64,000 nucleotides of DNA from Phlebotomus papatasi (Eukaryota > Arthropoda > Insecta > Diptera > Psychodidae). The stretch lies in the NCBI RefSeq assembly GCF_024763615.1, contig NW_026604567.1, forward strand, positions 62,001-126,000. Reading direction: 5' to 3'. Made by a program: the position numbers and the translations under genes. This document shows positions 49,501 to 63,062 of this stretch, in pieces. The notes under the pieces were generated by a model. It made no database searches. It saw only the letters and a list, made by a program, of their open reading frames with translations, and was not told the DNA's origin. The first letter of the stretch is position 1, and each line of letters opens with the position of its first letter.

Positions 49501-52500
49501 TGGGTTATTGCAATCAAAGAATTTATCAAATGCCTGTGTGAAACTCCAAACCATTAAATAAAAAAAATCAATAAAAATCAGATCCTTTATTTTGTAAATG
49601 ACAGACCCCTTGATCACTTAAAAGTCTTTCTGGGTTATTGCAATCAAAGAATTTATCAAATACCTGTGTGAAACTCCAAACCATTAAATAAAAAAAATGA
49701 ACAAAAATCAGATCCTTTATTTTGTAAATGACAGACCCCCATTAAATAAAAAAAATGAACAAAAATCAGATCCTTTATTTTGTAAATGACAGACCCCTTG
49801 ATCACTTAAAAGTCTTTCTGGGTTATTGCAATCAAAGAATTTATCAAATGCCTGTGTGAAACTCCAAACCGTTAAATAAAAAAATCAATAAAAATCAGAT
49901 CCTTTATTTTGTAAATGACAGACCCCTTGATAACTTAAAAGTCTTTCTGGGTTATTGCAATCAAAGAATTTATCAAATGCCTGTGTGAAACTCCAAACCA
50001 TTAAATAAAAAAAAAATCAATAAAAATCAGATCCTTTATTTTGTAAATGACAGACCCCTTGATCACTTAAAAAAGTCTTTCTGGGTTATTGCAATCAAAG
50101 AATTTATCAAATGCCTGTGTGAAACTACAAACCATTAAATAAAAAAAAGTCAATAAATATTAGATCCTTTATTTTGTAAATGACAGACCCCTTGATCACT
50201 TAGAAAAGTCTTTCTGGGTTATTGCAATCAAAGAATTTATCAAATGCCTGTGTGAAACTCCAAACCGTTAAATAAAAAAAAATCAATAAAAATCAGATTC
50301 TTTATTTTGTAAATGACAGACCCCTTGATCACTTAGAAAAGTCTTTCTGGGTTATTGCAATCAAAGAATTTATCAAATGCCTGTGTGAAACTCCAAACCG
50401 TTAAATAAAAAAAAATCAATAAAAATCAGATCCTTTATTTTGTAAATGACAGACCCCTTGATCACTTAAAAGCCTTTCTGGATTATTGCAATCAAAGAAT
50501 TTATCAAATGCCTGTGTGAAACTCCAAACCATTAAATAAAAAAAGTCAATAAATATTTGATCCTTTATTTTGTAAATGACAGACCCCTTGATCACTTAAA
50601 AGTCTTTCTGGGTTATTGCAATCAGAGAATTTATCAAATGCCTGTGTGAAACTCCAGACCATTAAATAAAAAAAATCAATAAAAATCAGATCCTTTATTT
50701 TGTAAATGACAGACCTCTTTATCACTTAGAAAAGTCTTTCTGTGTTATTGCAATCAAAGAATTTATCAAATGCCTGTGTGAAACTCCAAACCATTAAATA
50801 AAAAAAATCAACAAAAATCAGATCCTTTATTTTGTAAATGACAGACCCCTTGATCACTTAAAAGTCTTTCTGGGTTAGTGCAATAAAAGAATTTATCAAA
50901 TGCCTGTGTGAAACTCCAAACCATTAAATAAAAAAAATCAACAAAAATCAGATCCTTTATTTTGTAAATGACAGACCCCTGATCACTTGAAAGTCTTTCT
51001 GGGTTATTGGAATCAAAGAATTTATCAAATGCCTGTGTGAAACTCCAAAGCGTTAAATAAAAAAAATCAATAAAAATCAGATCCTTTATTTTGTAAATGA
51101 CAGCCCCCTTGATCACTTAGAAAAGTCTTTCTGGGTTATTGCAATCAAAGAATTTATCAAATGCCTGTGTGAAACTCCAAACCGTTAAATAAAAAAAAAT
51201 CAATAAAAATCAGATCCTTTATTTTGTAAATGACAGACCTCTTTATCACTTAGAAAAGTCTTTCTGGGTTATTGCAATCAAAGAATTTATCAAATGCCTG
51301 TGTGAAACTCCAAACCATTAAATAAAAAAAATCAATAAAAATCAGATCCTTTATTTTGTAAATGACAGACCCCTTGATCACTTAGAAAAGTCTTTCTGGG
51401 TTATTGCAATCAAAGAATTTATCAAATGCCTGTGTGAAACTCCAAACCATTAAATAAAAAAAATGAACAAAAATCAGATCCTTTATTTTGTAAATGACAG
51501 ACCCCTTGATCACTTAAAAGTCTTTCTGGGTTATTGCAATCAAAGAATTTATCAAATGCCTGTGTGAAACTCCAAACCATTAAATAAAAAAAGTCAATAA
51601 ATATTAGATCCTTTATTTTATAAATGACAGCCCTCTTGATCACTTAGAAAAGTCTTTCTGGGTTATTGCAATCAAAGAATTTATCAAATGCCTGTGTGAA
51701 ACTCCAAACCATTAAATGAAAAAATCAACAAAAATCAAATCCTTTATTTTGTAAATGACAGACCCCTTGATCACTTAAAAGTCTTTCTGGGTTATTGCAA
51801 TCAAAGAATTTATCAAATGCCTGTGTGAAACTCCAAACCGTTAAATAAAAAAATCAATAAAAATCAGATCCTTTATTTTGTAAATGACAGACCCCTTGAT
51901 AACTTAAAAGTCTTTCTGGGTTATTGCAATCAAAGAATTTATCAAATGCCTGTGTGAAACTCCAAACCATTAAATAAAAAAAAATCAATAAAAATCAGAT
52001 CCTTTATTTTGTAAATGACAGACCCCTTGATCACTTAAAAAAGTCTTTCTGGGTTATTGCAATCAAAGAATTTATCAAATGCCTGTGTGAAACTACAAAC
52101 CATTAAATAAAAAAAAGTCAATAAATATTAGATCCTTTATTTTGTAAATGACAGACCCCTTGATCACTTAGAAAAGTCTTTCTGGGTTATTGCAATCAAA
52201 GAATTTATCAAATGCCTGTGTGAAACTCCAAACCGTTAAATAAAAAAAAATCAATAAAAATCAGATCCTTTATTTTGTAAATGACAGACCCCTTGATCAC
52301 TTAAAAGTCTTTCTGGATTATTGCAATCAAAGAATTTATCAAATGCCTGTGTGAAACTCCAAACCATTAAATAAAAAAAGTCAATAAATATTTGATCCTT
52401 TATTTTGTAAATGACAGACCCCTTGATCACTTAAAAGTCTTTCTGGGTTATTGCAATCAAAAAATTTATCAAATGCCTGTGTGAAACTCCAAACCATTAA

Positions 52501-52700
52501 ATAAAAAAAGTCAATAAATATTAGATCCTTTATTTTATAAATGGCAGCCCCCTTGATCACTTAGAAAAGTCTTTCTGGGTTATTGCAATCAAAGAATTTA
52601 TCAAATGCCTGTGTGAAACTCCAAACCATTAAATAAAAAAGTCAATAAATATTAGATCCTTTATTTTGTAAATGACAGACCCCTTGATCACTTAGAAAAG
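46550..52700 (+). repeat. Long-range higher-order repeat with exact 3,474-bp register
   Basis: Many rare variants in 46.6-49.3 kb recur exactly 3,474 bp later in 50.0-52.7 kb: ACTACAAACC (46651 and 50125), CAGATTCTTT (46821 and 50295), AAAAGCCTTTCTGG (46997 and 50471), AAATGAAAAAATC (48241 and 51715), GATAACTT (48424 and 51898), and AATCAAAAAATTT (48981 and 52455). The register is 26 monomers plus an extra partial monomer of about 57 bp at 49738-49795. Between the two homologous segments lies about 0.7 kb that does not follow the same order. Confidence 0.88.
49738..49795 (+). repeat. Partial monomer duplication (~57 bp)
   Basis: After GACAGACCCC the sequence returns to ATTAAATAAAAAAAATGAAC and repeats the tract through GACAGACCCC before continuing to TTGATCAC. 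The otherwise matching block near 62.3 kb lacks this extra piece, which explains most of the 52-bp difference between the 3,474-bp and 3,422-bp spacings. Confidence 0.85.
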
Positions 52701-54589
52701 TCTTTCTGGGTTATTGCAATCAAAGAATTTATCAAATGCCTGTGTGAAACTCCAAACCATTAAATAAAAAAAGTCAATAAATATTAGATCCTTTATTTTA
52801 TATATGACAGCCCCCTTGATCACTTAGAAAAGTCTTTCTGGGTTATTGCAATCAAAGAATTTATCAAATGCCTGTGTGAAACTCCAAACCATTAAATAAA
52901 AAAAGTCAATAAATATTAGATCCTTTATTTTGTAAATGACAGACCCCTTGATCACTTAAAAGTCTTTCTGGGTTAGTGCAATCAAAGAATTTATCAAATG
53001 CCTGTGTGAAACTCTAAACCATTAAATAAAAAAAAGTCAATAAATATTAGATCCCTTATTTTGTAAATGACAGACCCCTTGATCACTTAGAAAAGTCTTT
53101 CTGGGTTATTGCAATCAAAGAATTTATCAAATGCCTGTGTGAAACTCCAAACCATTAAATAAAAAAGTCAATAAATATTAGATCCTTTATTTTGTAAATG
53201 ACAGACCCCTTGATCACTTAAAAAAGTCTTTCTGGGTTATTGCAATCAAAGAATTTATCAAATGCCTGTGTGAAACTACAAACCATTAAATAAAAAAAAG
53301 TCAATAAATATTAGATCCTTTATTTTGTAAATGACAGACCCCTTGATCACTTAGAAAAGTCTTTCTGGGTTATTGCAATCAAAGAATTTATCAAATGCCT
53401 GTGTGAAACTCCAAACCGTTAAATAAAAAAAAATCAATAAAAATCAGATCCTTTATTTTGTAAATGACAGACCCCTTGATCACTTAAAAGTCTTTCTGGA
53501 TTATTGCAATCAAAGAATTTATCAAATGCCTGTGTGAAACTCCAAACCATTAAATAAAAAAAGTCAATAAATATTTGATCCTTTATTTTGTAAATGACAG
53601 ACCCCTTGATCACTTAAAAGTCTTTCTGGGTTATTGCAATCAAAGAATTTATCAAATACCTGTGTGAATCTCCAAACCATTAAATAAAAAAAATCAATAA
53701 AAATCAGATCCTTTATTTTGTAAATGACAGACCCCTTGATCACTTAGAAAAGTCTTTCTGGGTTATTGCAATCAAAGAATTTATCAAATGCCTGTGTGAA
53801 ACTCCAAACCATTAAATAAAAAAGTCAATAAATATTAGATCCTTTATTTTGTAAATGACAGACCCCTTGATCACTTAAAAAAGTCTTTCTGGGTTATTGC
53901 AATCAAAGAATTTATCAAATGCCTGTGTGAAACTACAAACCATTAAATAAAAAAAAGTCAATAAATATTAGATCCTTTATTTTGTAAATGACAGACCCCT
54001 TGATCACTTAGAAAAGTCTTTCTGGGTTATTGCAATCAAAGAATTTATCAAATGCCTGTGTGAAACTCCAAACCGTTAAATAAAAAAAAATCAATAAAAA
54101 TCAGATCCTTTATTTTGTAAATGACAGACCCCTTGATCACTTAAAAGTCTTTCTGGATTATTGCAATCAAAGAATTTATCAAATGCCTGTGTGAAACTCT
54201 AAACCATTAAATAAAAAAAAGTCAATAAATATTAGATCCTTTATTTTGTAAATGACAGACCCCTTGATCACTTAAAAGTCTTTCTGGGTTATTGCAATCA
54301 AAGAATTTATCAAATGCCTGTGTGAAACTCCAAACCATTAAATAAAAAAAGTCAATAAATATTTGATCCTTTATTTTGTAAATGACAGACCCCTTGATCA
54401 CTTAAAAGTCTTTCTGGGTTATTGCAATCAAAGAATTTATCAAATGCCTGTGTGAAACTCCAAACCATTAAATAAAAAAAGTCAATAAATATTTGATCCT
54501 TTATTTTGTAAATGACAGACCCCTTGATCACTTAAAAGTCTTTCTGGATTATTGCAATCAAAGAATTTATCAAATGCCTGTGTGAAACT

Positions 54590-57500
54590 CCAAACCGTTA
54601 AATAAAAAAAAAATCAATAAAAATCAGATCCTTTATTTTGTAAATGACAGACCTCTTTATCACTTAGAAAAGTCTTTCTGGGTTATTGCAATCAAAGAAT
54701 TTATCAAATGCCTGTGTGAAACTCCAAACCATTAAATAAAAAAAATCAATAAAAATCAGATCCTTTATTTTGTAAATGACAGACCCCTTGATCACTTAAA
54801 AGTCTTTCTGGGTTATTGCAATCAAAGAATTTATCAAATACCTGTGTGAAACTCCAAACCATTAAATAAAAAAAATGAACAAAAATCAGATCCTTTATTT
54901 TGTAAATGACAGACCCCTTGATCACTTAAAAGTCTTTCTGGATTATTGCAATCAAAGAATTTATCAAATGCCTGTGTGAAACTCTAAACCATTAAATAAA
55001 AAAAAAGTCAATAAATATTAGATCCTTTATTTTGTAAATGACAGACCCCTTGATCACTTAAAAGTCTTTCTGGGTTATTGCAATCAAAGAATTTATCAAA
55101 TGCCTGTGTGAAACTCCAAACCATTAAATAAAAAAAGTCAATAAATATTAGATCCTTTATTTTGTAAATGACAGACCCCTTGATCACTTAAAAGTCTTTC
55201 TGGGTTATTGCAATCAAAGAATTTATCAAATGCCTGTGTGAAACTCCAAACCATTAAATAAAAAAAGTCAATAAATATTTGATCCTTTATTTTGTAAATG
55301 ACAGACCCCTTGATCACTTAAAAGTCTTTCTGGATTATTGCAATCAAAGAATTTATCAAATGCCTGTGTGAAACTCCAAACCGTTAAATAAAAAAAAAAT
55401 CAATAAAAATCAGATCCTTTATTTTGTAAATGACAGACCTCTTTATCACTTAGAAAAGTCTTTCTGGGTTATTGCAATCAAAGAATTTATCAAATGCCTG
55501 TGTGAAACTCCAAACCATTAAATAAAAAAAATCAATAAAAATCAGATCCTTTATTTTGTAAATGACAGACCCCTTGATCACTTAAAAGTCTTTCTGGGTT
55601 ATTGCAATCAAAGAATTTATCAAATACCTGTGTGAAACTCCAAACCATTAAATAAAAAAAATGAACAAAAATCAGATCCTTTATTTTGTAAATGACAGAC
55701 CCCTTGATCACTTAAAAGTCTTTCTGGGTTATTGCAATCAAAGAATTTATCAAATACCTGTGTGAAACTCCAAACCATTAAATAAAAAAAGTCAATAAAT
55801 ATTAGATCCTTTATTTTGTAAATGACAGACCCCTTGATCACTTAAAAGTCTTTCTGGGTTATTGCAATCAAAGAATTTATCAAATGCCTGTGTGAAACTC
55901 CAAACCATTAAATAAAAAAAGTCAATAAATATTTGATCCTTTATTTTGTAAATGACAGACCCCTTGATCACTTAAAAGTCTTTCTGGATTATTGCAATCA
56001 AAGAATTTATCAAATGCCTGTGTGAAACTCCAAACCGTTAAATAAAAAAAAAATCAATAAAAATCAGATCCTTTATTTTGTAAATGACAGACCTCTTTAT
56101 CACTTAGAAAAGTCTTTCTGGGTTATTGCAATCAAAGAATTTATCAAATGCCTGTGTGAAACTCCAAACCATTAAATAAAAAAAATCAATAAAAATCAGA
56201 TCCTTTATTTTGTAAATGACAGACCCCTTGATCACTTAAAAGTCTTTCTGGGTTATTGCAATCAAAGAATTTATCAAATGCCTGTGTGAAACTCCAAACC
56301 ATTAAATAAAAAAAATCAATAAAAATCAGATCCTTTATTTTGTAAATGACAGACCCCTTGATCACTTAAAAGTCTTTCTGGGTTATTGCAATCAAAGAAT
56401 TTATCAAATGCCTGTGTGAAACTCCAAACCGTTAAATAAAAAAAAATCAATAAAAATCAGATCCTTTATTTTGTAAATGACAGACCCCTTGATCACTTAA
56501 AAGTCTTTCTGGATTATTGCAATCAAAGAATTTATCAAATGCCTGTGTGAAACTCTAAACCATTAAATAAAAAAAAAGTCAATAAATATTAGATCCTTTA
56601 TTTTGTAAATGACAGACCCCTTGATCACTTAAAAGTCTTTCTGGGTTATTGCAATCAAAGAATTTATCAAATGCCTGTGTGAAACTCCAAACCATTAAAT
56701 AAAAAAAGTCAATAAATATTTGATCCTTTATTTTGTAAATGACAGACCCCTTGATCACTTAAAAGTCTTTCTGGGTTATTGCAATCAAAGAATTTATCAA
56801 ATGCCTGTGTGAAACTCCAAACCATTAAATAAAAAAAGTCAATAAATATTTGATCCTTTATTTTGTAAATGACAGACCCCTTGATCACTTAAAAGTCTTT
56901 CTGGATTATTGCAATCAAAGAATTTATCAAATGCCTGTGTGAAACTCCAAACCGTTAAATAAAAAAAAAATCAATAAAAATCAGATCCTTTATTTTGTAA
57001 ATGACAGACCTCTTTATCACTTAGAAAAGTCTTTCTGGGTTATTGCAATCAAAGAATTTATCAAATGCCTGTGTGAAACTCCAAACCATTAAATAAAAAA
57101 AATCAATAAAAATCAGATCCTTTATTTTGTAAATGACAGACCCCTTGATCACTTAAAAGTCTTTCTGGGTTATTGCAATCAAAGAATTTATCAAATACCT
57201 GTGTGAAACTCCAAACCATTAAATAAAAAAAATGAACAAAAATCAGATCCTTTATTTTGTAAATGACAGACCCCTTGATCACTTAAAAGTCTTTCTGGAT
57301 TATTGCAATCAAAGAATTTATCAAATGCCTGTGTGAAACTCTAAACCATTAAATAAAAAAAAAGTCAATAAATATTAGATCCTTTATTTTGTAAATGACA
57401 GACCCCTTGATCACTTAAAAGTCTTTCTGGGTTATTGCAATCAAAGAATTTATCAAATGCCTGTGTGAAACTCCAAACCATTAAATAAAAAAAGTCAATA

Positions 57501-57990
57501 AATATTAGATCCTTTATTTTGTAAATGACAGACCCCTTGATCACTTAAAAGTCTTTCTGGGTTATTGCAATCAAAGAATTTATCAAATGCCTGTGTGAAA
57601 CTCCAAACCATTAAATAAAAAAAGTCAATAAATATTTGATCCTTTATTTTGTAAATGACAGACCCCTTGATCACTTAAAAGTCTTTCTGGATTATTGCAA
57701 TCAAAGAATTTATCAAATGCCTGTGTGAAACTCCAAACCGTTAAATAAAAAAAAAATCAATAAAAATCAGATCCTTTATTTTGTAAATGACAGACCTCTT
57801 TATCACTTAGAAAAGTCTTTCTGGGTTATTGCAATCAAAGAATTTATCAAATGCCTGTGTGAAACTCCAAACCATTAAATAAAAAAAATCAATAAAAATC
57901 AGATCCTTTATTTTGTAAATGACAGACCCCTTGATCACTTAAAAGTCTTTCTGGGTTATTGCAATCAAAGAATTTATCAAATACCTGTGT
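54590..57990 (+). repeat. Higher-order repeat with ~2,357-bp (18-monomer) register
   Basis: The order CTCTTTATC, AATCAATAAAA, AAATACCTG with AAATGAACAAAA, then CTGGATTATTG with ACTCTAAACC, then two GTCAATAAATATT monomers, is seen from about 54650 and again from about 57005. The AAATACCTG copies lie at 54838 and 57195. An intervening partial copy, about 55430-56900, shows the same order with some monomers swapped, so shorter subunits of about 5-6 monomers are also present. Confidence 0.75.
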
Positions 57991-58779
57991 GAAACTCCAA
58001 ACCATTAAATAAAAAAAATGAACAAAAATCAGATCCTTTATTTTGTAAATGACAGACCCCTTGATCACTTAAAAGTCTTTCTGGGTTATTGCAATCAAAG
58101 AATTTATCAAATGCCTGTGTGAAACTCCAAACCATTAAATAAAAAAAGTCAATAAATATTAGATCCTTTATTTTATAAATGACAGCCCCCTTGATCACTT
58201 AGAAAAGTCTTTCTGGGTTATTGCAATCAAAGAATTTATCAAATGCCTGTGTGAAACTCCAAACCGTTAAATAAAAAAAAATCAATAAAAATCAGATCCT
58301 TTATTTTGTAAATGACAGACCTCTTTATCACTTAGAAAAGTCTTTCTGGGTTATTGCAATCAAAGAATTTATCAAATGCCTGTGTGAAACTCCAAACCGT
58401 TAAATAAAAAAAAAATCAATAAAAATCAGATCCTTTATTTTGTAAATGACAGACCTCTTTATCACTTAGAAAAGTCTTTCTGGGTTATTGCAATCAAAGA
58501 ATTTATCAAATGCCTGTGTGAAACTCCAAACCATTAAATAAAAAAAATCAATAAAAATCAGATCCTTTATTTTGTAAATGACAGACCCCTTGATCACTTA
58601 AAAGTCTTTCTGGGTTATTGCAATCAAAGAATTTATCAAATACCTGTGTGAAACTCCAAACCATTAAATAAAAAAAATGAACAAAAATCAGATCCTTTAT
58701 TTTGTAAATGACAGACCCCTTGATCACTTAAAAGTCTTTCTGGGTTATTGCAATCAAAGAATTTATCAAATGCCTGTGT

Positions 58780-58830
58780 GAAACTCCTGGGTTATTTATT
58801 ATCAAATGCCTTTATTTTGTAAATGACAGA
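58780..58830 (+). repeat. Scrambled monomer
   Basis: GTGTGAAACTCC joins to TGGGTTATTTATTATCAAATGCCTTTATTTTGTAAATG. A piece from the monomer centre lies between two ends and the A-rich tract is lost. It accounts for part of the offset change between the two large duplicates. Confidence 0.75.
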
Positions 58831-59514
58831 CCCCTTGATCACTTAAAAGTCTTTCTGGGTTATTGCAATCAAAGAATTTATCAAATGCCTGTGTGAAACT
58901 CCAAACCATTAAATAAAAAAAAATCAATAAAAATCAGATCCTTTATTTTGTAAATGACAGACCCCTTGATCACTTAAAAAAGTCTTTCTGGGTTATTGCA
59001 ATCAAAGAATTTATCAAATGCCTGTGTGAAACTACAAACCATTAAATAAAAAAAAGTCAATAAATATTAGATCCTTTATTTTGTAAATGACAGACCCCTT
59101 GATCACTTAGAAAAGTCTTTCTGGGTTATTGCAATCAAAGAATTTATCAAATGCCTGTGTGAAACTCCAAACCATTAAATAAAAAAAAATCAATAAAAAT
59201 CAGATTCTTTATTTTGTAAATGACAGACCCCTTGATCACTTAGAAAAGTCTTTCTGGGTTATTGCAATCAAAGAATTTATCAAATGCCTGTGTGAAACTC
59301 CAAACCGTTAAATAAAAAAAAATCAATAAAAATCAGATCCTTTATTTTGTAAATGACAGACCCCTTGATCACTTAAAAGCCTTTCTGGATTATTGCAATC
59401 AAAGAATTTATCAAATGCCTGTGTGAAACTCCAAACCATTAAATAAAAAAAGTCAATAAATATTTGATCCTTTATTTTGTAAATGACAGACCCCTTGATC
59501 ACTTAAAAGTCTTT

Positions 59515-59665
59515 CTGTTAAATAAAAAAAAATCAATAAAAATCAGATCCTTTATTTTGTAAATATTGATCACTTAAAAGCCTTTCTGGATTATTGCAAT
59601 CAAAGAATTTATCAAATGCCTGTGTGAAACTCCAAACCATTAAATAAAAAAAGTCAATAAATATT
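59515..59665 (+). repeat. Rearranged monomers with extra partial copies
   Basis: GTCTTTCTG joins to TTAAATAAAAAAAAATC, and TTTTGTAAAT then joins to ATTGATCACTTAAAAGCC, giving a second copy of the CCTTTCTGGATTATTG monomer. The result is about 200 bp more than in the matching block at 47.1 kb. AATATTCAGATCC at about 59662 is also a hybrid junction. Confidence 0.75.
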
Positions 59666-62600
59666 CAGATCCTTTATTTTGTAAATGACAGACCCCTTGA
59701 TCACTTAAAAGTCTTTCTGGGTTATTGCAATCAGAGAATTTATCAAATGCCTGTGTGAAACTCCAAACCATTAAATAAAAAAAATCAATAAAAATCAGAT
59801 CCTTTATTTTGTAATTGACAGACCTCTTTATCACTTAGAAAAGTCTTTCTGTGTTATTGCAATCAAAGAATTTATCAAATGCCTGTGTGAAACTCCAAAC
59901 CATTAAATAGAAAAAATCAACAAAAATCAGATCCTTTATTTTGTAAATGACAGACCCCTTGATCACTTAAAAGTCTTTCTGGGTTAGTGCAATAAAAGAA
60001 TTTATCAAATGCCTGTGTGAAACTCCAAACCATTAAATAAAAAAAATCAACAAAAATCAGATCCTTTATTTTGTAAATGACAGACCCCTGATCACTTGAA
60101 AGTCTTTCTGGGTTATTGGAATCAAAGAATTTATCAAATGCCTGTGTGAAACTCCAAAGCGTTAAATAAAAAAAATCAATAAAAATCAGATCCTTTATTT
60201 TGTAAATGACAGCCCCCTTGATCACTTAGAAAAGTCTTTCTGGGTTATTGCAATCAAAGAATTTATCAAATGCCTGTGTGAAACTCCAAACCGTTAAATA
60301 AAAAAAAATCAATAAAAATCAGATCCTTTATTTTGTAAATGACAGACCTCTTTATCACTTAGAAAAGTCTTTCTGGGTTATTGCAATCAAAGAATTTATC
60401 AAATGCCTGTGTGAAACTCCAAACCATTAAATAAAAAAAATCAATAAAAATCAGATCCTTTATTTTGTAAATGACAGACCCCTTGATCACTTAGAAAAGT
60501 CTTTCTGGGTTATTGCAATCAAAGAATTTATCAAATGCCTGTGTGAAACTCCAAACCATTAAATAAAAAAAATGAACAAAAATCAGATCCTTTATTTTGT
60601 AAATGACAGACCCCTTGATCACTTAAAAGTCTTTCTGGGTTATTGCAATCAAAGAATTTATCAAATGCCTGTGTGAAACTCCAAACCATTAAATAAAAAA
60701 AGTCAATAAATATTAGATCCTTTATTTTATAAATGACAGCCCCCTTGATCACTTAGAAAAGTCTTTCTGGGTTATTGCAATCAAAGAATTTATCAAATAC
60801 CTGTGTGAAACTCCAAACCATTAAATGAAAAAATCAACAAAAATCAAATCCTTTATTTTGTAAATGACAGACCCCTTGATCACTTAAAAGTCTTTCTGGG
60901 TTATTGCAATCAAAGAATTTATCAAATGCCTGTGTGAAACTCCAAACCGTTAAATAAAAAAATCAATAAAAATCAGATCCTTTATTTTGTAAATGACAGA
61001 CCCCTTGATAACTAAAAGTCTATCTGGGTTATTGCAATCAAAGAATTTATCAAATGCCTGTGTGAAACTCCAAACCATTAAATAAAAAAAAATCAATAAA
61101 AATCAAATCCTTTATTTTGTAAATGACAGACCCCTTGATCACTTAAAAAAGTCTTTCTGGGTTATTGCAATCAAAGAATTTATCAAATGCCTGTGTGAAA
61201 CTACAAACCATTAAATAAAAAAAAGTCAATAAATATTAGATCCTTTATTTTGTAAATGACAGACCCCTTGATCACTTAGAAAAGTCTTTCTGGGTTATTG
61301 CAATCAAAGAATTTATCAAATGCCTGTGTGAAACTCCAAACCGTTAAATAAAAAAAAATCAATAAAAATCAGATCCTTTATTTTGTAAATGACAGACCCC
61401 TTGATCACTTAAAAGTCTTTCTGGATTATTGCAATCAAAGAATTTATCAAATGCCTGTGTGAAACTCCAAACCATTAAATAAAAAAAGTCAATAAATATT
61501 TGATCCTTTATTTTGTAAATGACAGACCCCTTGATCACTTAAAAGTCTTTCTGGGTTATTGCAATCAAAAAATTTATCAAATGCCTGTGTGAAACTCCAA
61601 ACCATTAAATAAAAAAAGTCAATAAATATTAGATCCTTTATTTTATAAATGGCAGCCCCCTTGATCACTTAGAAAAGTCTTTCTGAGTTATTGCAATCAA
61701 AGAATTTATCAAATGCCTGTGTGAAACTCCAAACCATTAAATAAAAAAGTCAATAAATATTAGATCCTTTATTTTGTAAATGACAGACCCCTTGATCACT
61801 TAGAAAAGTCTTTCTGGGTTATTGCAATCAAAGAATTTATCAAATGCCTGTGTGAAACTCCAAACCATTAAATAAAAAAATCAATAAAAATCAGATCCTT
61901 TATTTTGTAAATGACAGACCCCTTGATCACTTAGAAAAGTCTTTCTGGGTTATTGCAATCAAAGAATTTATCAAATGCCTGTGTGAAACTCCAAACCGTT
62001 AAATAAAAAAAAAATCAAAAAAATCAGATCCTTTATTTTGTAAATGACAGACCTCTTTATCACTTAGAAAAGTCTTTCTGGGTTATTGCAATCAAAGAAT
62101 TTATCAAATGCCTGTGTGAAACTCCAAACCATTAAATAAAAAAAATCAATAAAAATCAGATCCTTTATTTTGTAAATGACAGACCCCTTGATCACTTAAA
62201 AGTCTTTCTGGGTTATTGCAATCAAAGAATTTATCAAATACCTGTGTGAAACTCCAAACCATTAAATAAAAAAAATGAACAAAAATCAGATCCTTTATTT
62301 TGTAAATGACAGACCCCTTGATCACTTAAAAGTCTTTCTGGGTTATTGCAATCAAAGAATTTATCAAATGCCTGTGTGAAACTCCAAACCGTTAAATAAA
62401 AAAATCAATAAAAATCAGATCCTTTATTTTGTAAATGACAGACCCCTTGATAACTTAAAAGTCTTTCTGGGTTATTGCAATCAAAGAATTTATCAAATGC
62501 CTGTGTGAAACTCCAAACCATTAAATAAAAAAAAAATCAATAAAAATCAGATCCTTTATTTTGTAAATGACAGACCCCTTGATCACTTAAAAAAGTCTTT

Positions 62601-63009
62601 CTGGGTTATTGCAATCAAAGAATTTATCAAATGCCTGTGTGAAACTACAAACCATTAAATAAAAAAAAGTCAATAAATATTAGATCCTTTATTTTGTAAA
62701 TGACAGACCCCTTGATCACTTAGAAAAGTCTTTCTGGGTTATTGCAATCAAAGAATTTATCAAATGCCTGTGTGAAACTCCAAACCGTTAAATAAAAAAA
62801 AATCAATAAAAATCAGATTCTTTATTTTGTAAATGACAGACCCCTTGATCACTTAGAAAAGTCTTTCTGGGTTATTGCAATCAAAGAATTTATCAAATGC
62901 CTGTGTGAAACTCCAAACCGTTAAATAAAAAAAAATCAATAAAAATCAGATCCTTTATTTTGTAAATGACAGACCCCTTGATCACTTAAAAGCCTTTCTG
63001 GATTATTGC

Positions 63010-63062
63010 AATGATCCTTTATCCAAATCAAAGAATTTATCAAATGCCTGTGTTCCAAACCA
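63010..63062 (+). repeat. Scrambled monomer
   Basis: ATTATTGCAAT is followed by GATCCTTTATCCAAATCAAAGAATT, and later TGTGT joins directly to TCCAAACC with GAAAC lost. The matching monomer near 50.5 kb is regular, so this change arose after the large duplication or in assembly. Confidence 0.78.
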
